Below are positions 51,252 to 59,817 of a DNA stretch of 64,000 nucleotides, one piece after another. The DNA is from Oceanisphaera sp. IT1-181 (GTDB lineage Bacteria > Pseudomonadota > Gammaproteobacteria > Enterobacterales > Aeromonadaceae). The stretch covers positions 1,917,001 through 1,981,000 of the forward strand of contig NZ_CP136856.1 of assembly GCF_033807535.1 (NCBI RefSeq). The letters run 5' to 3'. Position 1 is the first letter of the stretch; every line of letters starts with the position of its first letter. The notes under the pieces are model-generated. The model saw only the letters and a program-made list of their open reading frames with translations, ran no database searches and was not told where the DNA came from. Position numbers and translations under genes: made by a program.

Positions 51252-52853
51252 ATGATTAATTTTCTCGACTGTACTCTCCGCGACGGCGGCTACTACAACG
51301 CTTGGGACTTCTCACCTGAACTGATAAACGATTACCTTGCTGCTATGCAGGCCGCTGGCGTAAATGCCATCGAGTTAGGCTTTCGTTCAGTAAATAACAA
51401 AGGTTTTAAAGGCCCTTGTGCTTTTACTACCGATGACTTCTTGCGTAGCTTGCCATTACCCAACGATTTAACCATTGGCGTTATGATCAACGGTAATGAG
51501 CTGGTCGGTGAAATCCCACAAAATACTGTATTGGAACAGCTGTTCCCAGTATCGGCTAGCGAGTCACCGGTCGATTTGGTGCGTATTGCCTGTCATGTAC
51601 ACGAATTCACAAAAGCTTTACCTGCCGTAACTTGGCTCAAAGAGCGTGGCTATCAAGTTGGCTTTAACTTAATGCAGGTGGCCGATTGCCCCAAGCAAGA
51701 AGTAAAAGCACTGGCGCGCTTGGCAGCTAACTACCCGATGGATGCCTTATATTTTGCCGACAGCATGGGTAGTATGAGCCCAGACCAAGCCGCACAAATC
51801 ATTGGCTGGTTACGTAGCGAATACACAGGTGCGCTAGGCATTCATACCCATGACAACATGGGTTTAGGGCTTTCTAATAGTTTACGTGCTATGGATGAAG
51901 GCGTGACTTGGATAGATTCCACTGTAACCGGCATGGGCCGTGGCCCAGGTAATGCACTAACTGAAGAATTAGCCATAGAAATGGCTGCCCGCCGTGGGCA
52001 AGCCGTTAACTTAGTTCCCTTGATGACATTAATTCGTAAACACTTTGGCCCAATGAAAACCGCCTACGGCTGGGGCACTAACCCCTATTACTATTTAGCC
52101 GGTAAGTACGGTATTCACCCAACCTATATTCAAGAGATGCTCAATGACTCTCGCTACAGTGAAGAAGACCTATTAGCGGTTATCGAACACTTACGTGTAG
52201 AAGGCGGCAAGAAGTTTAGCTTGAATACTCTAGACGTAGCCCGTCATTTCTATCGTGGTGAGCCACAGGGAAAATGGACACCTAGCAGTTTATTTGCTGG
52301 TCGTGAGATATTGTTACTGGGCACAGGTCCAGGTGTCTCACAGCACCGCGAAGCATTAGAACGCTACATTCGACAAGCCAAACCTTTAGTGTTAGCCCTA
52401 AACACCCAAGGTGCTATTGCAGCTGAACTGATTGATGTACGCGTAGCTTGTCACCCAGTACGATTATTGGCTGACTGTGAAGCACATACTAAATTGCCAC
52501 AACCGTTAATTACGCCCTACTCCATGTTACCTAATGACGTACAGCAGGCATTGGCTGGCAAAGACGTACTGGACTTTGGCTTAAGCGTACAAGCCGATAC
52601 CTTTGCGTTTGCGGAAAACCATTGCACGACGCCGACCTCGCTCGTGGTAGCTTATGCCTTAGCGGTAGTGAGCAGTGGCCAAGCAAATAACGTGCTGATG
52701 GCAGGATTCGATGGTTACGGTGCTGACGATCCCAGAAGTCGTGAAATGCAGCAGCTTTTTGAGCACTACCAACAGTCTACTCAGGCATTACCACTACAAT
52801 CCATTACTCCAACTCGTTATAGCCTACCGACTCAATCTGTGTATGCACTTTAG
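51252..52853 (+). CDS. DRE-TIM aldolase-like protein with C-terminal extra domain
   Basis: 533 residues. The N-terminal 300 are a DRE-TIM metallolyase of the HMG-CoA lyase/4-hydroxy-2-oxovalerate aldolase type: FLDCTLRDGGYYNAWDF at 4-20, AIELGFRS, YFADSMGSMSPDQ, and metal-site GIHTHDNMGLGLSNS at about 196-210. The C-terminal 190 residues (from REILLLGTGPGVSQHREALE) form a separate domain resembling a nucleotide-binding or DUF115/MptE-like fold. These enzymes form or break a bond next to pyruvate or an acyl-CoA. Followed by a KdsB-like CMP-transferase and a HAD phosphatase, it probably builds a keto-sugar acid. AAAGGA precedes the ATG. Confidence 0.75.
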   Translation: MINFLDCTLRDGGYYNAWDFSPELINDYLAAMQAAGVNAIELGFRSVNNKGFKGPCAFTTDDFLRSLPLPNDLTIGVMINGNELVGEIPQNTVLEQLFPVSASESPVDLVRIACHVHEFTKALPAVTWLKERGYQVGFNLMQVADCPKQEVKALARLAANYPMDALYFADSMGSMSPDQAAQIIGWLRSEYTGALGIHTHDNMGLGLSNSLRAMDEGVTWIDSTVTGMGRGPGNALTEELAIEMAARRGQAVNLVPLMTLIRKHFGPMKTAYGWGTNPYYYLAGKYGIHPTYIQEMLNDSRYSEEDLLAVIEHLRVEGGKKFSLNTLDVARHFYRGEPQGKWTPSSLFAGREILLLGTGPGVSQHREALERYIRQAKPLVLALNTQGAIAAELIDVRVACHPVRLLADCEAHTKLPQPLITPYSMLPNDVQQALAGKDVLDFGLSVQADTFAFAENHCTTPTSLVVAYALAVVSSGQANNVLMAGFDGYGADDPRSREMQQLFEHYQQSTQALPLQSITPTRYSLPTQSVYAL

Positions 52854-52904
52854 CTCAACTCATAAAACCAGTTCGTCAACCTAATAAATAAAATGAGGTA
52901 CACC

Positions 52905-53645
52905 ATGCGCAGTGTCGTCATGATCCCAGCTCGTTATGCTTCTAGCCGTTATCCTGGAAAGCCGTTAGTCAATTTACTGGATAAACCCATGATTCTGTGG
53001 GTGGCTGAGTTATCAGCTAACGCTGTGGGCAAAGAGAACGTCTATATTGCCACAGATGATAATCATATCGCGGATGTGGTTACTCAAGCGGGATTTCAAG
53101 CCGTTATGACTACCGATGACGCATTAACGGGTACTGATAGATTGGCGCAAGCCGCGCAACAAATAGCTGCCGACATTTACATTAACGTACAGGGCGATGA
53201 GCCGTTAGTTGATCCTAAAGATATTCTTAAGGTTCGTGACGCAAAGTTGGCCAATATGAACGAAGTAATTAATGGCTTTAGCTGGGTAAGTGACCATGAA
53301 GATCCTCACAGCGTCAATATTCCCAAGGTGATCACTAATGAGCAGAATGAATTAATCTATATGTCACGCTTAGCATTACCTGGCTTTAAAGACAGAAAAT
53401 GCGCACCTGTTCGTTATAAAAAACAAGTCTGTATCTATGCTTTCACTAAAGACGAACTCACAGCGTTCTCTGCATTTGGCAGAAAGAGTGAGCTAGAGCT
53501 CAGTGAAGATATTGAAATACTACGTTTTTTGGAGCTAAACAAAACCATTCGTATGGTTGAAACCCAACCAGGGAGCTTAGCTGTAGATATTCCTGACGAT
53601 GTCGCTAAGGTAGAAGCTGCCTTAAGAAAAGTGGCCAAAGAATGA
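52905..53645 (+). CDS. CMP-Kdo synthetase-like cytidylyltransferase (KdsB/KpsU family)
   Basis: Activates a 3-deoxy keto-sugar acid with CTP to a CMP-sugar. Seen: MIPARYASSRYPGKPLV, TGTDRLAQAA, INVQGDEPLVDP, KKQVCIYAF, and LELSEDIEILRFLE, all family positions. 246 residues from the ATG at 52905, which has GAGG 6 nt upstream; an ATG 12 bp earlier is possible. Capsule loci often carry a second CMP-Kdo synthetase (KpsU). However, several KdsB-conserved positions differ (TGTDRLA for SGTDRLA, LELSEDIEI for the usual ENAE/LEQLR block), so the substrate may be a Kdo relative. The stop overlaps the HAD gene by 4 bp. Confidence 0.82.
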   Translation: MRSVVMIPARYASSRYPGKPLVNLLDKPMILWVAELSANAVGKENVYIATDDNHIADVVTQAGFQAVMTTDDALTGTDRLAQAAQQIAADIYINVQGDEPLVDPKDILKVRDAKLANMNEVINGFSWVSDHEDPHSVNIPKVITNEQNELIYMSRLALPGFKDRKCAPVRYKKQVCIYAFTKDELTAFSAFGRKSELELSEDIEILRFLELNKTIRMVETQPGSLAVDIPDDVAKVEAALRKVAKE

Positions 53646-54337
53646 GTATGCAACATACAGTAACTGACTATAAAACTCTCGTATTTGATTGTGATGGTGT
53701 AATTTTAAATTCAAATAAAGTGAAAACCGATGCCTTCTACCGAGCAGCTCTACCCTACAGTGAAGCTGCTGCACAAGCCTTACTTGAATATCACGTCGCC
53801 CATGGCGGCGTGTCGCGTTATAAAAAGTTTGCTTATTTCTTAGAACAAATAGTACCGATCACCGCCCCGTCTGTCTCAGGCCCTGATTTAGATGAACTAC
53901 TAAGTCATTATGCACAGTCCGTACAGCACGGCTTGCTTACTTGTGAGGTCGCTGTAGGTTTATATGAACTGCGCGCACGCACGCCGCATGCCAACTGGCT
54001 GATAGTGTCTGGTGGCGATCAAACAGAGCTGCGTGATGTGTTTGCTAAGCGTGATCTGGATAAATTATTTGATGGTGGCATATTTGGTAGCCCAGAGACT
54101 AAAGAAATTATTTTAGCCCACGAACTTGCTAACAGAAATATTCAGCACCCGGCTCTATTTTTAGGCGACAGTAAATATGACTATCAAGCCGCTAATACTG
54201 CGGGGTTGGAGTTCGTATTTTTAAGTGCTTGGAGTGAAGTCGAAGGCTGGAAAAAATTTGTTGCAGAAAAAAACCTTTCTACCAGAAAAAATATTAGAGA
54301 AATAGCTAATAATTTAAAATATTTTATTAAAGAATAA
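53642..54337 (+). CDS. HAD-family phosphatase
   Basis: Cytoplasmic phosphatase, probably acting on a sugar-acid phosphate. 231 residues. Motif I FDCDGVILNSN (nucleophile Asp and acid/base Asp), motif II IVSGGDQTEL, and motif IV LFLGDSKYDYQAA. The helical cap lies between motifs I and II, so it is a subfamily I (PGP-like) HAD. Coupled by ATGA overlap to the cytidylyltransferase, it may play the KdsC role (removing phosphate before CMP activation). Last codons are AT-rich and the next 170 bp contain no gene. Confidence 0.82.
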   Translation: MSMQHTVTDYKTLVFDCDGVILNSNKVKTDAFYRAALPYSEAAAQALLEYHVAHGGVSRYKKFAYFLEQIVPITAPSVSGPDLDELLSHYAQSVQHGLLTCEVAVGLYELRARTPHANWLIVSGGDQTELRDVFAKRDLDKLFDGGIFGSPETKEIILAHELANRNIQHPALFLGDSKYDYQAANTAGLEFVFLSAWSEVEGWKKFVAEKNLSTRKNIREIANNLKYFIKE

Positions 54338-54509
54338 AACATGTAAATATAAAAATAGGACTTAATTCTCATCATTCAGGGATCTATCACCTGGGAACTT
54401 TAATAATCACAGACGAAGTTTTTAATTTAAAAACATACAGTAATTTAAAAATCAATGCATTATATTACATTTACTTTAGTACTTCATTTGCCAGACGAGT
54501 TCGGTAACC

Positions 54510-55589
54510 ATGAAAATTTTAACTAAAAACCAAGGTCACCTAATATTAAATAAAAACTATATCAAGTGGGATTTAAGTCACACCACTAGATCTGTCGTAA
54601 TTACATTTGCAGACGCTTACAGAGATCCTATTAGCTGCCCCTCTTTAGAGCAAGCAAGCAAAGGTCAATCAATTTGGGGGTTCGATTATATAAAAAAACT
54701 AGAGTTAAATGTCATTTCAATTTCTAGTCTATCGGAGCCTAGTTGGTATAGAGAAAATGATTTATTCCACTCATTAGCAACTATAGAAAAAGATCTATCC
54801 GAGTTGAAAATATTTAATAGAATAGGCTATGCCGTAAGCATGGGCGCCTTCGGTGCATCAGCTCTTTCTGACATATTAAAAATAAAAAAAAATATATTGT
54901 TTTATCCTATTTCTACTTTAGATACGAAAATTGCCCCATTCATAACCGGATACAAATGGGCTAGAGACAAATTTAATTGGAACACTCCTCATAATGATGG
55001 AGCCAATTGCAAGGCAGAAGGGATTATAATTTACGACCCTTTAAATAAACAAGATAAATTACATCAAGAAAGATACGGAGGGAATTATTATAGAATAAGA
55101 GCATTATGTATTGGTCATGGTGGAGCTAGCAAGATAATAAATACAGGATTAGTAAAAACATATTTATCTAGAGCATACAGCAATTCTGAGGTAAGCATTA
55201 ATGAATTAAGAGAAATAGCCAAAAAAAGAAGATATAAACAACATTACCATGATGACATGCTGGCATATAAAAAACAGTCTTTCAAAAGAAAGTTCATTAT
55301 AAAATACCAAAAAATAAAATTAATACACAATGATATAGAAATAGCAAGACTACTCTTAAATAAAGAAATTGATATGGCCATCAAGCATTCAGAAAATTTA
55401 GGAGGGATAGATTCACACGCAGATGTTTTCAGAGATTACGCACTAGAGAACGAAAGAGAAATAGAAGTAGCGTTAAAATGTATGTCGTGGGCAAACAAAA
55501 TAAGACCAAATGGTAAGTTCATAAAATACAAATTAGATATATACAACTTAAATATCAAAAAAAGCCATACTAAAGACTGTGAAATATAA
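54510..55589 (+). CDS. Capsule-locus protein with hydrolase-like core, unknown
   Basis: Not assigned. 359 residues, very AT-rich. About 25-230 look like an alpha/beta hydrolase: SVVITFADAYRD as the first strand and oxyanion region, then GYAVSMGAFGASALSD at about 109-124 with a Ser in SMG, the nucleophile-elbow position, and CIGHGGAS late where a catalytic His could be. It might acylate, deacylate or transfer a group on capsule. The C-terminus (about 290-350, DVFRDYALENEREIEVALKC ... ANKIRPNGKFIKYKL) is the helical module shared with the 49357 and 56727 genes. Confidence 0.5.
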   Translation: MKILTKNQGHLILNKNYIKWDLSHTTRSVVITFADAYRDPISCPSLEQASKGQSIWGFDYIKKLELNVISISSLSEPSWYRENDLFHSLATIEKDLSELKIFNRIGYAVSMGAFGASALSDILKIKKNILFYPISTLDTKIAPFITGYKWARDKFNWNTPHNDGANCKAEGIIIYDPLNKQDKLHQERYGGNYYRIRALCIGHGGASKIINTGLVKTYLSRAYSNSEVSINELREIAKKRRYKQHYHDDMLAYKKQSFKRKFIIKYQKIKLIHNDIEIARLLLNKEIDMAIKHSENLGGIDSHADVFRDYALENEREIEVALKCMSWANKIRPNGKFIKYKLDIYNLNIKKSHTKDCEI

Positions 55590-55626
55590 ACATAGCCCTT
55601 ATAAAAAATAAGGCGGCGCATATTAA

Positions 55627-56640
55627 ATGAAAATTATAAATCTTCTTAAAAAAACAAAGCCTAGAATTTTCATTCACATAGGAATGAATAAAACAGGAAC
55701 CAGTGCATTGCAGTCTTATTTACTCTCTGTAAAAGGAGACCTGCTAAACTCGGAAATACTTTACCCAGAAACTGGCTTGATTGGGTCAGCTCATTATTCA
55801 CTAAGCGCATCTTTAGGGTTTTGTAATCCTAGCGTGGATCCCACCTGGATAAAAGAGCAGAAAAAGCTAAAAAAATCCTTCCAATCCGAGATTAACAAGA
55901 AAATTGATACTGTTATTATTAGCTCGGAAGATTTTTTGTTGAACAAGCCTATCTCTACTGTTCTTGATTTTTTTAAAGGTTTCGACATCAAAGTGATTGT
56001 CTATTTACGCAGACACGATCATTGGTGGCTGTCTGCTTATGCGCAAGCGGTGAAGATGAAACACCTGCCGCCCTGGAATCAAGGCCCTCAAGGGTTCATA
56101 AACTTCAATCGCAGACGCAATAAAAGTTATGGTGATTATCGGCACTTGGTAGATCGCTGGGCTAAGGCAATTGGCAAGACTAATGTGATTGTTCGCCCCT
56201 ACGAGCGGGAACAGAACCAGCCAGATTTGAAAGCCGATTTTTTACGGGCCATTGGTGAACCGGAGCTGGCAGAAAAACTACCCCGCATGGAGACCAGAGA
56301 TAACGCCTCGTTGCCATTGGCCAGTGTACAGCTGATGGATATTTTTCAGCGGATTGATGTTGATCCCGAGCTTCATCAAAAGCTCCTTGCACATGCACGC
56401 ACCTTTGGGAAAGGTGACAATCGCCTGCTGAAAGAAATAGTAAACCCGCAGTTTCTCCATAAACTGGTGGACAGTTATGAGGAAGACTATGCCTATATAG
56501 CCCGCGAATATCTTGGCCGAGCAGATGGTCAGTTGTTTTATGAACCCTTGCCAGAGCAGAATCCGGACTGGAAAGCTCCCCGTTGGCCAACACAGGCGGA
56601 AGTGGCTCAAGAAGTATTAAAAGTGGTGATGGCACAATAA
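55627..56640 (+). CDS. Sulfotransferase-like protein, mosaic gene
   Basis: Second candidate PAPS-dependent sulfotransferase. 337 residues. PAPS-loop IHIGMNKTGTSALQSYLL at about 17-34 and 3'-phosphate motif VIVYLRRHDHWWLSAYAQAV at about 123-142. The first 360 bp are AT-rich like the genes upstream, whereas from about 55990 on the sequence is much more GC-rich like the genes downstream; the frame is intact. This suggests a recombination joint inside the gene, just before the 3'-phosphate motif. 86 bp separate it from the methyltransferase gene. Confidence 0.72.
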   Translation: MKIINLLKKTKPRIFIHIGMNKTGTSALQSYLLSVKGDLLNSEILYPETGLIGSAHYSLSASLGFCNPSVDPTWIKEQKKLKKSFQSEINKKIDTVIISSEDFLLNKPISTVLDFFKGFDIKVIVYLRRHDHWWLSAYAQAVKMKHLPPWNQGPQGFINFNRRRNKSYGDYRHLVDRWAKAIGKTNVIVRPYEREQNQPDLKADFLRAIGEPELAEKLPRMETRDNASLPLASVQLMDIFQRIDVDPELHQKLLAHARTFGKGDNRLLKEIVNPQFLHKLVDSYEEDYAYIAREYLGRADGQLFYEPLPEQNPDWKAPRWPTQAEVAQEVLKVVMAQ

Positions 56641-56726
56641 ATATATGGTCTCTGTTATCAGTACATCCTTAACATTGAGTCTGTTAATAAGGACTTTATT
56701 GAGTTAGGTATGCAAGGGATGAAGAC

Positions 56727-57686
56727 ATGAAAATTCGACTTGAAGCTGAAGATGTTAAAATAGTGCAAAAATGTTTATCTACGGCAGTTTGCAGTAATGA
56801 ACAGCAGCAGGCACTGCACGAGATTATGGCTAAAGCGGAGGCTGGAATAGAGTTCGACACTGAAATGAGTGACCATATTGCAAATACTTGCCGAGACATA
56901 GCATTGAGTCTTGAAGCCTCGGATCTGTATTGTGCTCAGCAACTAATGTCACTCGCACTCGCTATCCGCCCCTCTGGCCCTCTGTTACAGAAGAAAACCC
57001 ACGAGTATGCCAAGCTGCTACAGGTTTTTGAATCTGGAAGCACTGAATGTAACGGTATTAAACTGGCATTCGGCGAAAACCTGCCCTTGCCTCTTCTTAA
57101 GGCGTTGGCGAATGGTAGCTATGAGCAGCACGAAGCAAAGTTATTGATGCAGTTCATTGGCCCCGAGGATCGAGTACTGGAATTAGGTGCGGGTATTGGC
57201 TACATGGGCTCCCTGGCCATGACCTATTGTAAACCGCTCACTTATACCGCCTATGAAGCAAACCCGGCTTTGTTACCGTTAATAATGAGCAACATGGAAC
57301 GAAACCGTGTGCAATTTGAAGCACGGAATACTTTGCTAGCCGATACAAAAGCCAGCCGTGACTTTTATGTAACGCCTGCTTTCTGGGCCAGTAGCCTGCT
57401 CGAGCCGGACTCAGAACCTTACCAAAAGGTAACGGTTGCTGCGGTGGACAAGAATGTAGTAATGGATGAGTTAAAACCAACTGCATTAGTCGTGGATATT
57501 GAAGGGGGCGAAGCCGAGTTTTTTGCAGGACTCGACCTGACAACCGTCAATAAAATCATCATCGAAATTCACCCTGCAGTGTTGGATGATGCCACACTCT
57601 CTACGCTATATGCATCGTTACTAAATAAAGGCTTCAAACTTAATTTTTCAGCCTCCAGTAAGGTGGTTCTGTATTGGTATCGCTGA
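56727..57686 (+). CDS. FkbM-family methyltransferase with N-terminal helical module
   Basis: SAM-dependent methyltransferase, probably O-methylating a capsule sugar. 319 residues. The catalytic part starts at about 145: SAM motif I VLELGAGIGYMGSLA, acidic AYEANP, and VVDIEGGEAEFFAGLD followed by KIIIEIHPAVL, as in FkbM proteins. Residues 45-105 (HIANTCRDIALSLEASDLYC ... LALAIRPSGPLLQKK) are the helical module found at the C-termini of two other proteins of this locus, here placed at the N-terminal side. Confidence 0.8.
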   Translation: MKIRLEAEDVKIVQKCLSTAVCSNEQQQALHEIMAKAEAGIEFDTEMSDHIANTCRDIALSLEASDLYCAQQLMSLALAIRPSGPLLQKKTHEYAKLLQVFESGSTECNGIKLAFGENLPLPLLKALANGSYEQHEAKLLMQFIGPEDRVLELGAGIGYMGSLAMTYCKPLTYTAYEANPALLPLIMSNMERNRVQFEARNTLLADTKASRDFYVTPAFWASSLLEPDSEPYQKVTVAAVDKNVVMDELKPTALVVDIEGGEAEFFAGLDLTTVNKIIIEIHPAVLDDATLSTLYASLLNKGFKLNFSASSKVVLYWYR

Positions 57687-57735
57687 ACAAGGCTCATACC
57701 ATAAATGTGTTACGTGAAATGAGAGTCACAACATT

Positions 57736-58650
57736 ATGAGCTGGCTTGTAGTACAGCAGGGTGATAATCCCAGTAGCGATTACTTTGTGAAGCCAGCTCT
57801 GGCCTCTGAAGAACTCAAGGTCTGTGACCTGCTTTCACCACCTGAAGACCTGTCTGTTGATACGGGTACAGATCTTGTTTTTGTGCGTTATCTAACGCCA
57901 CCATGGAAGCGCTGGGTAGAGCAGAATTATGCTTCACTGGGGCGGCTGGCATTCTTCATGGATGACGATCTGTTTGATTTGTCAGCCCATGCAAAACTGC
58001 CACTACGCTATCGCTGGAAACTCTATCGCCTGGCCTGGCGCCACCAGCAATGGCTGAAGCGTCTGAATGCCGAGCTTTGGGTGTCCAACCACTGGCTGGC
58101 CGAAAAGTATCAGCATTGGCAACCTAGGGTGATGGCCCCGCAATCACCCTATGGCGGCAGCCCGCTACAAAAGACGTTTTTCTATCATGGCTCTGCTTCT
58201 CATGGGCAGGAAATCCGTTGGCTGCTGCCGGTGGTAGAAGAGGTTTTGCAGCGCGATCCGGCATTCAGTTTCGAGCTGTTCGGTAATACCGAGATCAGAA
58301 AGTTATTCTCTCATCTGCCACGTGTTCATGTTCTTCAACCCATGCCTTGGTCTGCCTATAAAGCCTTGGTCGGTCGTCCGGGTCGAGCAATCGGGTTGGC
58401 ACCCTTATTGCCAAGCTCATTTAATTTGGCACGTTCGGCCACTAAGTTTTTTGATATTACTCAAGCAGGAGCGGTAGGAATTTATGCGGATCATCCTGTA
58501 TACCAATCAATAGTTCAGCATGAGCACAACGGATTGTTGCTGCCTCTGGATCAAAAAACATGGGCTGATGCGGTGCTGCAACTCGGCCACGATGAGCATT
58601 ACCGATTACACATGCTGGATCGTGCCCGCAGTTACTGTGCCGACAGCTAA
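57736..58650 (+). CDS. Glycosyltransferase, GT-B type
   Basis: 304 residues. The C-terminal half has a GT4-like layout: FFYHGSASHGQEIRWLLPVV, FELFGNTEIRKLF, VHVLQPMPWSAYKAL, and AIGLAPLLPSSFNLARSATK, the last resembling the donor-binding region of such enzymes. The N-terminal half contains FFMDDDLFDLS. It probably adds one sugar to the capsule repeat unit; donor and linkage are not readable. It sits between the FkbM gene and galE in the operon direction. Confidence 0.7.
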   Translation: MSWLVVQQGDNPSSDYFVKPALASEELKVCDLLSPPEDLSVDTGTDLVFVRYLTPPWKRWVEQNYASLGRLAFFMDDDLFDLSAHAKLPLRYRWKLYRLAWRHQQWLKRLNAELWVSNHWLAEKYQHWQPRVMAPQSPYGGSPLQKTFFYHGSASHGQEIRWLLPVVEEVLQRDPAFSFELFGNTEIRKLFSHLPRVHVLQPMPWSAYKALVGRPGRAIGLAPLLPSSFNLARSATKFFDITQAGAVGIYADHPVYQSIVQHEHNGLLLPLDQKTWADAVLQLGHDEHYRLHMLDRARSYCADS

Positions 58651-58725
58651 TCCTTAAGTCCTTTTAATTTATATTCAGTGAAAGAAATTGCTTTTTCTTC
58701 TCTGTCGTACTGGAGCAAAAACTAA

Positions 58726-59739
58726 ATGGCAACGTTTTTAGTTGTAGGCGGAGCCGGTTATATCGGCTCCCACATGGTCAAGCAACTTGCCAAAGCCAGT
58801 CATCAGGTGGTCATTCTTGATAATCTGACTACTGGTTTCCGGCCGTTGGCAAAATATGGTGAATTGGTTGTCGGTAGCCTTGCTGATACCGGCTTGATGG
58901 AGCAGTTGTTCAAGCAACATGATTTTGACGGTGTAATGCACTTTGCTGCCAGCAGCCTGGTGGGTGAGTCGATGACTGATCCGGCCAAGTATTATCACAA
59001 CAACGTAGCCAACACCCTGAATCTGCTGGATGTGATGGTTCGCCACCAGGTGAAGCATTTCATCTTTTCGTCTACTGCCGCCACCTTTGGTGAGCCTGAA
59101 TATACGCCTATCGATGAACTGCATCCGCAAAAGCCTATTAATCCCTATGGTGCCAGCAAGTTGATGGTAGAGCGGATATTACAAGACTATGCCAGTGCCT
59201 ATGGGTTGAACTCGGTATGCTTACGTTACTTTAATGCCTGTGGTGCTGATCCTGAAGGTGAGTTGGGTGAATGCCACGACCCAGAAACGCATTTGATCCC
59301 ACTTATTTTGCAAGCAGCCTCTGGTCGGCGTAAGGCTATAACCGTATTTGGCCGTGACTACCCTACTGAAGATGGCACCTGTGTGCGCGATTACATCCAT
59401 ATAGAAGATTTATGTACCGCCCATGGCCTTGCTCTCGACGTCTTGATTGCGGGAAAACAGCAAGGAGCACAAGCCTATAACCTGGGGAATGGCCAGGGTT
59501 TTTCGGTACAGCAGGTCATTGATACCGCGATAAACGTAGTGGCTGCTGATGGTTGCTCCTTGATCATAGAAGAAGGCGAACGACGAGCCGGCGACCCCGC
59601 TGTTTTGGTGGCCGATGCAGCAAGAGCAAAATCCGAGTTGGGGTGGCAACCAAGATACGCGGATTTAAACACCATTATTCACCATGCGTGGCAATGGGAA
59701 AAAAAATCATCCGGTATTACTTTTGAACCTGTGCTGTAA
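58726..59739 (+). CDS. galE: UDP-glucose 4-epimerase
   Basis: Interconverts UDP-glucose and UDP-galactose with bound NAD. 337 residues. Rossmann motif GGAGYIGSH at 8-16, FSSTAATFGEPEYTPIDE with the catalytic Ser/Thr, YGASK (Tyr and Lys of the YxxxK pair) at about 141-145, YFNACGADPEGELGE, and GTCVRDYIHIEDL. Supplies galactose precursor, fitting the GT31-like galactosyltransferase domain of the locus. Confidence 0.94.
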   Translation: MATFLVVGGAGYIGSHMVKQLAKASHQVVILDNLTTGFRPLAKYGELVVGSLADTGLMEQLFKQHDFDGVMHFAASSLVGESMTDPAKYYHNNVANTLNLLDVMVRHQVKHFIFSSTAATFGEPEYTPIDELHPQKPINPYGASKLMVERILQDYASAYGLNSVCLRYFNACGADPEGELGECHDPETHLIPLILQAASGRRKAITVFGRDYPTEDGTCVRDYIHIEDLCTAHGLALDVLIAGKQQGAQAYNLGNGQGFSVQQVIDTAINVVAADGCSLIIEEGERRAGDPAVLVADAARAKSELGWQPRYADLNTIIHHAWQWEKKSSGITFEPVL

Positions 59740-59817
59740 ACGAAAGCAAGATAACAAACCGTGCCATCTCATAACGACGTTTCTAAACATTAAAATCGAA
59801 TAAAAGGGATAAAAATA

